Source of the DNA: Anolis sagrei
Taxonomy: Eukaryota > Chordata > Lepidosauria > Squamata > Anolidae
Assembly (NCBI RefSeq): GCF_037176765.1
Contig: NC_090022.1
Coordinates: 179,730,117 to 179,794,116, forward strand
Length of the DNA: 64,000 nt
Direction of reading: 5' to 3'
Shown here: one piece after another, positions 41,284 to 51,200 of the stretch
Layout: each line of letters begins with the position of its first letter
Position numbering within the stretch: the stretch's first letter is position 1
Made by a program: the position numbers and the translations under genes
Notes under the pieces: model-generated
Told to the model about the DNA's origin: nothing
Seen by the model: the letters and a program-made list of their open reading frames with translations, nothing else
Databases searched by the model: none

Positions 41284-41333
41284 TTATATAGCCGGCGCCG
41301 CCGCGAATGCCGGGAAGCCGGCTCGTGACGTCA
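41284..41333 (-). promoter_or_regulatory. DDX5: DDX5 core promoter: TATA-like box and CRE
   Basis: On the - strand TATATAA occupies 41,290-41,284, about 125 nt before the start codon, which would place transcription start near 41,255-41,260. The palindromic CRE TGACGTCA lies at 41,326-41,333, 36 bp further upstream. Both lie in the CpG island. Confidence 0.6.
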
Positions 41334-41687
41334 CTAAAGAGCCCCGCCCCTCCCTCCAGATTCCACTTCCAACGTTCTTCCTTTTTTTTCAAAGGCGATG
41401 GGGCGGGGCTACAGTGATGGGCACCTCTTTCGGCCTATAAGGAGCGCAGGAGCTGGAGCCGGCCGGCTTTTCGGCTCCTTCGGACAAAAAGGGGCGGGGC
41501 TTCCCACTCGGCCTAGTAGCCGCTGGAGCCCAGGGCGCCTTGTGAGGCTTGGCTCGGCCTCCACGGCTGACGCCCACGCAGCTCTGAGCGCGCATGCGCA
41601 GACCGGCTCTCATTCGGCTCCGGGCACTGACCCTGCTTGGTTCCTGTACGTGAGGACGTTTGTCACGCATCCTCTCTTGTTGGCTAG

Positions 41688-41862
41688 GGGCCCTTCCGTA
41701 CAGCCATATAACCCAGAATCTCAAGGCAGGAAATCCCACAATATCGCCTTTGAACTGTGTTATTTCAGTCCACACTGCCATATATTCTAGTTCAAAGCAG
41801 ATAACGTGAGATTTCCTGCCTTCATATTCTGGGTTATATGGCTGTGTGGAAAGGCCCTAGGA
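41688..41862. repeat. Foldback MITE, family B
   Basis: Full unit with complementary ends 'ggggcccttccgtacagcca' and 'ggctgtgtggaaaggcccta' around a 'gttcaaagcagataacg' core. First repeat met going from DDX5 towards CEP95. Confidence 0.8.
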
Positions 41863-41884
41863 GGATTATATTTATATTATTATT

Positions 41885-42782
41885 ATCTATATCTATAAAA
41901 ATGCTCTGTGGATAATGAGCATCTTAAAAACAAAAGAAGCAGTGAACGAAATTATACCAAATTTGGCAACAAAACTTCTTACAACACAAGGAGTGACCAC
42001 TCAAAAATTATGATTTTGTCATTTGGGAGTTGTAGTTGCTGGGATTTATAGTTCACCTATAATCGAAGAGCATTCTGAACTCTTATCAACGATGGAATTG
42101 AACCAATCTTGGCACACAGGACACCCATGCCAAACAAAAAATACTGGAAGGGTTTGGTGGGCATTGACTTTGAGTTTGGGAGTTGTAGTTCACTTACATC
42201 CAGAAAGCACTATGGACTCATACAATGATGGATCTGGACCAAACTTGGCACAAGCACTCAATACGCCCAAATATGAACACAGATGGAGTTTGGAGGAAAC
42301 AGACCTTGACATTTGGGAGTTGTAGTCACTGGGATTCACAGTTCACCTACAATCAAAGAGCATTCTGAACCCCACGAACGACAGAATTGGGGCAAACTTC
42401 CCACACAGAACACCCACGACCAACAGAAAATACTTAAGGCCATCTAACCCAACTCCCTTCATCAGGGCAAGAAAACATGATCAAAGTCCTCCTGACAAAG
42501 AGCCATCAAGGAATAGATAGATAGATAGATATGATTCACACAGAGAGAGATATAGTATCATAGATTTGAAAGGGACCCCTAAAGAAGGACAATGATATCC
42601 TATATGTTCCAGGGTGGGCAAACCAGACACTCTCCGCATCAACACTGACAAAGAAACAGCAAGAAATATGCTTACCCACAACCATAAACAAATTACATAT
42701 ATTAGAAACCAACATTTTCTCATTACTTTATTTTCCAGATCAACAGACTGGGCCACAGCAATGCATGGCAGGGGACAGCTAG
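41885..42782 (+). mobile_element. Helitron-like non-autonomous element
   Basis: Begins TCTATATCTATAAAAATGCT after a T and ends 'gcatggcaggggacagCTAG' before T, fitting Helitron ends. The interior shares the 'gggagttgtagttgctggga', 'gatggatctggaccaaactt' and 'acccacgaccaacagaaaat' blocks with copies at 39,061 and 48,855. Includes a GATA run (about 42,516-42,530). No helicase/Rep frame. Confidence 0.6.
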
Positions 42783-42802
42783 TAAAATATAAATTATAAT
42801 GA

Positions 42803-42861
42803 TTGAAACTCAACCAGAGCAAAATTTTATAAGACTGCGCCATTTTGAATTGTTTTTACCC
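42803..42861 (+). repeat. Left member of a distant inverted repeat pair
   Basis: 59 bases starting TTGAAACTCAACCAGAGC that match the reverse complement of 44,980-45,038 at about 57 positions. Similarity fades inward. Family unknown. Confidence 0.75.
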
Positions 42862-43095
42862 ATTATATTGTAAAATATACATTATAAATATATATATTAT
42901 AAAATGGATTATATCAGAGTTTAGTTGGGGCCTATCACCCTATCTACACAGTCATTTCATGCAGTTAGGACTGTATTATATGATCTCAGGCTGGATCTAC
43001 ATCCAAGATTATCTGATTATCCCAGATTATTTGGCAGTGGGGACCAATCCAATTCAAAGCAGATAATCTAGAATCATAAAGAATTTGATAACGAT
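42862..43095. other. Intergenic sequence with family B MITE remnant
   Basis: AT-rich start, then 'gctggatctacatccaagat' to 'caaagcagataatctagaat' (42,975-43,075), a diverged foldback MITE of family B. Confidence 0.45.
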
Positions 43096-43180
43096 GTTGT
43101 GAACCGGTTGCTATGAGTTTTCCAGGCTGTATGGTCATGTTTCAGAAGCATTATCTCCTGACATTACACCAGCATCTAAC
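43096..43180 (-). mobile_element. Penelope-like terminal fragment
   Basis: 'gagttttccaggctgtatgg', 'gaagcattatctcctgacat' and 'ccagcatctaac' follow the Penelope end motif at 3,957-4,055. Degraded. Confidence 0.5.
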
Positions 43181-43478
43181 AAGGCTATTAATAACACAAA
43201 ATGGGAAAGGAGGAGTAGAAATTAAGGTAGAAGAATAGTATAAGGAAATATGGAAATGAGCAGTAAATGATAAATTAACATTTAATTTACAGGTTTAAAA
43301 AGGCCTAAGGAAAAGTAACATTTTTAAAAGCAGATGGGAAAATATTTATTGAAGAAACATTGATAACTGACGATGTGATTGAATAATTATTTCAGTAAGG
43401 AGATGCTGAGGATATACGTTTTTATTGTTTTTATTGACTTGATATGAATTTATATTTTATATGCTAACGTTTTAAGTG
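43181..43478. other. Unassigned intergenic sequence
   Basis: A-rich sequence. No named repeat or gene recognised. Confidence 0.35.
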
Positions 43479-43605
43479 TCACAATGTCTGCAGCCCCTCC
43501 CACAACAAAGAATTAAGGTCAAATTGCATACCAATACACAAATAAATATAGTAAGCAATTATATACATAACAAATAACCAGTAGACTAGAGGCTTGAGAA
43601 GGTTG
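43479..43605 (-). repeat. Unclassified interspersed repeat (copy 2)
   Basis: Reverse complement of about 1,150-1,281: 'ctgcagcccctcccacaaca', 'cataccaatacacaaataa' and 'aagcaattatatacataaca' are shared. Confidence 0.5.
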
Positions 43606-43747
43606 CTGTTTCCATCAGGAAGAAGATTGTGTATAGAAGATTGTATGCTATACATAGCACACAAATATTACGAGATTCATAATAACTTTTCCCTCAAGAT
43701 AGGTTTGATAAACTGCAGTTGTACAAGCTAAGTATCCAGATTAACTG

Positions 43748-43940
43748 TGTGTATCTATGTTGTATAATTAATCCAGTTTGAAACCACTTTACCTGATGTG
43801 GCCCAGTTCTGTAGGATGATGGGATTTGTAGTTTGGCAAGATCCCACAGAAGGCTAAAGACCTTGGGAAACTATAACTCCAGTGATTCCATCACATTCAG
43901 TGGTATCAGACTGCATTGATTCTACAGTGTAGATGCATCC
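43748..43940. repeat. Foldback MITE, family A (copy 6)
   Basis: 'gtgtatctatgttgtataat' through 'ggcaagatcccacagaaggc' to 'ctacagtgtagatgcatcc'. Nearly full length. Confidence 0.75.
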
Positions 43941-44390
43941 AATGACAGCTGCACAATCAAACTGGGCCAACAGTATCCCCAGGATTTTATAAAGACCTTG
44001 CTGTGAAGTCAGAGGGGCACATAATTGTGATAAATCTATTATGAAGCAATCTAAAGGCATTCATGATCCCCTGAGCAGTTAGATGCTGCTCTTCCTCCTC
44101 CTAGTTGGGTTCCTACGCTTTTAATTGTTCAAATCCAACACAGCTTCAATAGATAAACTTTCTCCTGTCACTCCATTGCTTTGCTGGGGTAACTAGAATT
44201 TTCTAGATTTGACTTGTCAATTAAAAGCATAGTAGTCCCAGCTGAAAAAAGTATACCGACCTTTGAGATGTTCCATCGTGAAATCACTCCAAAATAACAC
44301 CCCAAAAAGCTCAATTACACTAGAACAAAGGCACTCACAAGCAAGTCTATATTTTCCCTGTACCGCTTGCATGATTATAAGACGAGGCCA

Positions 44391-44806
44391 TTACAGGCAG
44401 TCCCCAAGTTACAAAGAAGACAGTTTCTGTACGTTTATTCTTAAGTTAAATTTGTATGTAAGAACACATACATTTTGAAATGTAACTCCAGCCACATATT
44501 TCTATAAGCTTTGGACAGCATAGGGAAAAGTTAATAGCCCTGTGGTGTTTGTTTTGCTGCCCGTGACCCTGTTCAGAAGATTTCACCTCACCTTCTGTCC
44601 CTGTGATAATTGGATTTTGAAAAAAAAATAGTTTGTTGTGGAAACAAAGATTGGGGAGAAAGCTTAAGTGGAAACACCTTTTTCCCACTATAAGGAGTGA
44701 ATTTTCTTTCCGAAGAGTAGATTTCTCTCACTTCCTGTTGTCTCACCCTCCTTAACTATGAGTCATTTGTAAGTCTGATGTTTGTAATTTGGGGACTCCC
44801 TGTTGT
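44391..44806. repeat. Interspersed DNA element with complementary ends (copy 2)
   Basis: Sister of 24,489-24,928 in the same orientation: begins TTACAGGCAGTCCCCAAGTT, shares 'ccctgtggtgtttgttttgc' and 'cacttcctgttgtctcaccc', ends 'gtttgtaatttggggactcc'. Confidence 0.65.
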
Positions 44807-44979
44807 AATTTTCTGCATTATCATGTCAAACCTTGTCAATCGAATCTGCAAAGCAATGTTTTGGCAATAGTAGCAATTTATCCACTTATCATCACCATCA
44901 GTTACATCGATTGCAGAATAGTTGAAACATACAAAAGATCAACATTAACATAGAAACAATTTAAAATGTACAAGTCAAT

Positions 44980-45038
44980 GGGTAAAAACCATTCAAAATG
45001 GTGCAGTCTTATAAAATTTTGCTCTGGTTGAGTTTCAA
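44980..45038 (-). repeat. Right member of a distant inverted repeat pair
   Basis: Reverse complement of 42,803-42,861 with about two mismatches. Ends 'ctctggttgagtttcaa'. Confidence 0.75.
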
Positions 45039-45082
45039 CACACAAAACAAGACAATGTCCTCTTAAAAGTTATTTTCTTAGG

Positions 45083-45205
45083 TTACTATGTAATCCAGTT
45101 TCTGAATCCAGATGATTTGCTTTGAACTGGATTATCAACAGAGGCTGGACCTACGCTGCCATATAATCAGGTTCAAAGCAGATCATCTGGACTCAGAAAA
45201 TTAAT
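45083..45205. repeat. Foldback MITE, family B
   Basis: 'atgtaatccagtttctgaat' pairs with 'ggactcagaaaattaattac'. The core 'gctttgaactggattatcaa' identifies the family. An A/T-run hairpin ('aaaggtcttggaaaccttta') follows at about 45,245-45,265. Confidence 0.6.
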
Positions 45206-45628
45206 TACATAGCAGTATATTTTTTTTGCAAACTTTGAGTACTAAAGGTCTTGGAAACCTTTAGTGCTCAAAGTCTGCAAAAAAAAAAAAAAATTACAGG
45301 GCTTTGCCTGTCAATACAAAGACACCCAGGAGGGGTTAACATGTTGCCTGTTTATATGCCGGAAGTGAAGAGAGCAATGGAAAAGGTGTAGCAGCAATTC
45401 TAATACATTATTTTATATTGCTCGTAAATGAAAACATGAAACTGAAGGAGGAGAGCACTCACAATATTGATGGAACAGAGTACAGCTGGAAAGAAAGTGT
45501 AACCCCCCTTTAGACAATGGATTAAATGGGGCTCTTGCAGTACTAGGCAGTCACTGCATTGCCATCTTTCACAAGGGAAGAGAATACAACCGCCACAGAG
45601 GGCCTAGATTCAAATAATTCAAATTATA

Positions 45629-46020
45629 GGTGCTGCTACACTGTAGAATTATGGCAGTTTGACACCACTTTCACTGCCATGGCTTAAAGCTATGATACCA
45701 TAAATACTGTTGTTTTTCAAGGTTTTTCTTTAGCCTTCTCTGCAAGAGTGCTGTGTCCTCACCAAACTACAAATTCCAGGATCCCAAGGCCTTAGTATTT
45801 TAGTAGGGTCTCCAAAATTATTAATTCCACACATACAACTTCCATTCTTCCATTCATTCCCACACATAATTATTAAATTAACATTTATCAAATCTGTACA
45901 TTGAATTTCTTATTACAGTGCTGTGTCCTCACCAAACTACAAATCCCAGGATCCCAAAGCATTGAGCCATGGCATCTAAAGGGATATCATGATGCACTTA
46001 TTCCACAGTGTAGATGCACT
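45629..46020. repeat. Foldback MITE, family A (copy 7), with internal duplication
   Basis: Left arm 'tgctgctacactgtagaatt', right arm 'tccacagtgtagatgcact'. A segment of about 43 bases ('agtgctgtgtcctcaccaaa' onward) appears twice, at about 45,748-45,790 and 45,918-45,959, separated by unrelated AT-rich DNA. Confidence 0.65.
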
Positions 46021-46121
46021 AAAAAGTAGGAACAGCCTCTTACCCCATTCTGTTTGACCCTCAACTTTCCCAACCACCCCCTTTTCCTGCCAAGCCGACT
46101 TCGTAAGGCTGCTATGCAGTT

Positions 46122-46669
46122 AAGGCCCCATCTACACTGCCCTATAATCCAGTTTCTGAATTCGGATTATCTGCTTCAAATTGGATTATATGGCAGTGCA
46201 GATCCAGCTTCAAGCCCCTTCCACACAGCTGAATAAAATCCTACATTATTTGCTTTGAACTGAAATATATGGCATTGTGGACTCAGACAACCCAGTTCAA
46301 AGCAGATATTTTGGGATTTTCTGCCTTGATATTCTGAGTTACATGGCTGTGTGGACAGGCCCTTAGACCCAGGTTTGGGTGGAGGGAAAAATCTAAGGGC
46401 CCTTCCACACAGCTGTACAAAATTCACATTTAACTGGATTGTATGGCAGTCCTTCCACACAGCCATATAATCCAGAATATCAAGGCGGAATAACCCAAAA
46501 TATCTGCTTTGAACTGGGTTATCTGAGTCCACACATAGATAATGTGGGATTTTCTGACTTGATATTCTGGGATATAGGGCTGTGTGGAAGGGTCCTGGGT
46601 TATCTGTTTCCACAGTGCCATTTATCCCAGTTAAAAGCAGAAAATGTGGGGTTTTATTCAGCTGTGTGG
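46122..46669. repeat. Cluster of foldback MITE family B copies
   Basis: At least three full or partial units in both orientations ('gccccatctacactgcccta', 'ttccacacagctgaataaaa', 'gggcccttccacacagctgt', 'ggctgtgtggaagggtcctg'). They run straight into the tandem array. Confidence 0.75.
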
Positions 46670-47795
46670 AAGGGGCCTCAGATAACCCAGTTCAAAGCAG
46701 ATAATGTGGGATTGTCTGCCTAGATATTCTGGGTTATAGGGCTGTGTGGAAGGGCCATCAGATAACCCAGTTCAAAGCGGATATTGTGGGATTGTCTGCC
46801 TAGATATTCTGGGTTATAGAGCTGTGTGAAAGAGCGAGTTCAAAGCAGATGTTGTGGGATTTCCTTCCTTGATATTCTGGGTTATAGGGCTGTGTGGAAG
46901 GGCCCTCAGATAACCCAGTTCAAAGCGGATATTGTGGGATTGTCTGCCTAGATATTCTGGGTTATAGAGCTGTGTGAAAGAGCGAGTTCAAAGCAGATAT
47001 TGTGGGATTGTCTGCCTAGATATTCTGGGTTATAGAGCTGTGTGAAAGAGCGAGTTCAAAGCAGATGTTGTGGGATTTCCTTCCTTGATATTCTGGGTTA
47101 TAGGGCTGTGTGGAAGGGCCCTCAGATAACCAAGTTCAAAGCAGAAATTGTGCTATTGTCTGCCTAGATATTCTGGGTTATAGGGTTGTGTAAAGGGCCC
47201 TCAGATAACCCAGTTCAAAGCAGATATTGTGGGATTGTCTGCCTAGATATTCTGGGTTATAGGGCTGTGTGGAAGGGCCCTCAGATAATCCAGTTCAAAG
47301 CGGATATTGTGGGATTGTCTGCCTAGCTATTCTGGGTTATAGAGCTGTGTGAAAGAGCGAGTTCAAAGCAGATGTTGTGGGATTTCCTTCCTTGATATTC
47401 TGGGTTATAGGGCTGTGTGGAAGGGCCCTCAGATAACCCAGTTCAAAGCGGATATTGTGGGATTGTCTGCCTAGATATTCTGGGTTATAGAGCTGTGTGA
47501 AAGAGCGAGTTCAAAGCAGATATTGTGGGATTGTCTGCCTAGCTATTCTGGGTTATAGAGCTGTGTGAAAGAGCGAGTTCAAAGCAGATGTTGTGGGATT
47601 TCCTTCCTTGATATTCTGGGTTATAGGGCTGTGTGGAAGGGCCCTCAGATAATCCAGTTCAAAGCGGATATTGTGGGATTGTCTGCCAAGCTATTCTGGG
47701 TTATAAAGCTGTGTGAAAGAGCGAGTTCAAAGCAGATGTTGTGGGATTTCCTTCCTTGATATTCTGGGTTATAGGGCTGTGTGGAAGGGCCCTAG
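46670..47795. repeat. Tandem array grown from MITE family B (about 15 monomers)
   Basis: The 'ttcaaagc' landmark recurs 15 times (about 46,691 to 47,727) at steps of either 68-70 or 78-81 bp. Two monomer types alternate. One ends 'gggctgtgtggaagggccct' plus 'cagataacccag'; the other ends 'agagctgtgtgaaagagcga'. All units run in one direction, unlike the foldback parent. The array ends with the parent's own terminus 'gtgtggaagggccctag'. It lies about 150 bp from the CEP95 promoter. Confidence 0.9.
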
Positions 47796-47934
47796 GTCTA
47801 TATTATAACCGTGCAGTTTTTAAGAGGAGAGATAGGATTGAAATTAAGTAAAACAGCCTAACATGGAGGGCAAAGGTCAAGAACAGCCACCATCATTATA
47901 CCCTCCTCCTCACAGGCACCCAGTTCCCGCCCCA

Positions 47935-48251
47935 GCGGCCTAAATTGCGCGCGCCACCCTTTCTCAGAAGCGCGCGCCGCGTTGCCACGGCAACGGGACC
48001 AGGCCGAGGAAATAAACAGCCCGGCCGGCTGTCTCTTTTATCATTGGAACACAAGGCCGGAAGTAGGACACTGACTCGAGTGATTGCGAATCTACGAAAG
48101 CAACCACAGGAAGCCCCGCCTCTTCCTCTCCAGACCGGCCAATCCCTTCGCAGAAGGCCGTGGGGCGGTGAAGGGTTTAAATCTCTTCAGGCGAGGGGCC
48201 GGGGGTGGTTGGATATCAGTTGAAGAAGGCAGGCCTGGGCGGAACCGTGAC
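47935..48251 (+). promoter_or_regulatory. CEP95: CEP95 promoter with X-box
   Basis: CpG-rich region directly before the CEP95 start codon. Contains the X-box GTTGCCACGGCAAC at 47,981-47,994 (near-perfect palindrome, RFX-type site), an ETS motif CCGGAAGT at 48,057-48,064 and a CCAAT box at 48,139-48,143. No TATA box. RFX sites are the known signature of centrosomal and ciliary gene promoters. Confidence 0.75.
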
Positions 48252-51200
48252 ATGGGCCCCACTGAGGAAAAAGGTGGGCCCTCAGGGAAGGGGAGGGGGT
48301 TATTGTCCTTGCTCAGGAGAGCTCCTTGGGGTGTGTTTGCTCCCTGAGGTAGAGCAAGGACGTCGTAGAGCTAGAGGGGGAATGCCTGGGCCACTCAAAG
48401 TGCACCTACACTGTAGAATTCATGCAGTTTGAGCCCGCTGCAACTCGCTCCTGTTGTGAGAGAATTGGCCGTCTGCAAGGACGTTGCCCAAGGGACACCC
48501 GGATGATTTGATGTTTTTGTCATCCTTGTGGGAGGCTTCTCTCATGTCCCCGCATGAGGAGCTGGAGCTGACAGAGGGAGCTCATCCACCTCTCTCCGGA
48601 TTTGAACCTGCGACCTGTCAGTCTTCAGTCCTGCCGGCACAGGGGCTTAACCCACTGCGCCACCGGGGGCTGAGTGCTGTGGAGTTATGTCATTTGTATT
48701 TTTTACTTTTAAGGACTTAGACTCTGACATAGATTAGGTATCCCCTTTCCTCAATTCTTGGGACTAGAAGTGTTGGAATACTTGCATGTGCATAACGAGA
48801 TATTCTGTAGGCGGGTGTTGTATGTCTCATATACACCGTACTCTTATAACACTAGCTGTCCCCTGCCAGGCGTTGCTGTGGCCCAGTCTAGTGATCTGGA
48901 AAATAAATTAATGAGAAAGTGTTGGTTTCTAATATATGTAATTTCTTTATGCTTGTGGGTAAACAGTACTTTTTGCTGTTTCTTTGTCAGTGTTGATGTG
49001 GAGATGGTCTGGTTTGCCCACCCTGGAACATGCAAGATATCATTGTCCTTCTTTAGGGGTCCCTTTCAAATCTATGATACTATATCTCTGTGCGCGTTAA
49101 TCATATCGATCTATCTATATCTATGGCTGGATGGCTCTTTGTCATCTTTGTCAGGAGAGCTTTGATGACGTTTTCTTGTCCTGGTGAAGGGAGTTGGACT
49201 GGATGGCCTTAAATATTTTCTGTTGGTCATGGGGGTTCTGTGTGGGAAGTTTGCCCCGATTCTGTCGTTCAGAACACTCTTTGATTGTAGGTGAACTGTG
49301 AATCCCAGCAACTACAACTCTCAAATGTCAAGGTCTATTTCCCCCAAACTCCATCTGTGTTCATATTTGGGCATATGGAATATTCGTGCCAAGTTTGGTA
49401 CAGATCCATCATTGTTTGAGTCCACAGTGCTCTCTGAATGTAGGTGAACTACAACTCCAAAACTCAAGGTCAATGCCACCAAACCCTTCCAGTATTGGGT
49501 TGTTGTAGGTTTTGCTGGTTAAAGCAGTGCTACTCAAAGAGGTGATCTGTGAACCAGTAATGGTTCATGAGCCATCAGATTCTGGTTCTTTGTGAGTTTC
49601 CAAGAAAGCAATAGTTTAAGCAATGGTCACAAATATGGTACTACTCTCTGGCATATCAATGACAAGAATCCTATGCTTGTTCCTCCCATCACATAGATAA
49701 AACCCATCCTTCTTAGCCCTGTCCTCACAATAAATACAAAGTCTCTTCCCTACTTTATGGGCTACATGGCAGCAGGAGATCTGATGAAATATTTTGCTAT
49801 TGTTATGCTAAGGCATATAGTTTCCATTCTTTTGAATGAAAAATTGAGCTTCCATTTTAAAATATTTTACATAGTTTTGATCTCTGTTATAGATTGTATT
49901 TTGCATTTGGCTACAGGTTCTCCTTATCCTCACCCATTTCCCAAATCCCAGACTTCCCAGCTTCTTGATAGATTGGACCTTGCATTTTTAAATGTGCCGT
50001 AATTCTGTATATATTTTTGTTAAAATTGAATTTGTTAGTATACCTTTGATTGCTTAGTTTTTGTATAGTATGGTATCCATTTAACAGCACTATTTATTTA
50101 TTTATTTATTTATTTATTTATCGTGTCATCCGCAACCAGAACATTGTATTACATTTTTAAAAATAATTTTTATTGATTTATCACATTTATTACATACTAT
50201 TGCATTTCGTACATCAGCCTCTTTAACATGTTGTTTTATTATTTTGCTTTGACATTTCCCCCACTTTTCTCTTTTTTTTGAGAATTGTGTTACAAAAAGA
50301 GAATTGTGTTACATTTCAGAACAAAACAAACAGATTAAAAAAAACAAACACAGCACTGTATCATCTTCATTTTTAATAATAACAAAACACCAATGTTAAT
50401 ATTGCACATCCTTGAACATTTTAAATTCTAAATACTATATACTATAATAGTCACTTAGAATTAAATCCCAATACATTAAATGGGAATGGCAGTTATGTGC
50501 TTTCAGTTCAACTCTGGCTTTTGGCAGCCCTATGGCAAGATTTATTCAGAGCAGGTTTGCCTCTGCCAAAGTCAGTCAGTCAGTGGGTTTCCATGGCTGA
50601 ACAGTGATTCAAATGCTGGTCTCCTGGACTCTTGATCCATTACTCAAAACACCAGATCATGTTAGTTTTGAGGCTTATTCTTACTGGGAAATACAATGAG
50701 CATCAGCTGGGTTTAATTTCATGCTGTTCCCAAAAATAGCAAAATCCCTGGTTGCTTATTATCCGATTATGGTATATTAAAATGATGTCCCTTATATAAC
50801 ATGCCAAAGCAAGTTTTCAGTTTTGAAATTTTACACACACACACATGAATGACTGAATCTATGGATACAGAATTTGTGAATGTAAATGACCAAGTGTAGA
50901 TACAGAAATTCAGCCCAAATTGGATTTTGTATCCTCTTGTCATTAAATCTTTTTTGAAGTTACTTCTGATTAGTCATGTATGTGATGTTACTGTAAAAAA
51001 GTACTGTTCTTGAAAAACAGAACCTATAGTCCGTTTATAGTTTTTATTTCTTGGCCTGTTCATTTGGCACTAGACTATATTGCCATTTGGACATAGATAG
51101 ATTTGTTGCTTGGATCCCCTTCCAAATAGGAGGGAAAATGTGCAAAATTTGACTTAAGAACTGCCTCAGTGTTCTTTGAAGAGCTTTTCTTTACTCACAT

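Noticed and set aside
46176-46723. Open frames of 60-145 residues in both directions
   Set aside because: Made of foldback MITE sequence. The repeated 'QPYNPEYQ...' and 'QFKADN...' phrases are translated repeat units.
46670-47795. CRISPR-like regular repeat
   Set aside because: Units are contiguous variants of a MITE with no unique spacers, in a vertebrate genome.
48437-48672. tRNA gene
   Set aside because: The A and B boxes belong to a SINE head with long unrelated body and a sister copy at 51,655. There is no cloverleaf.
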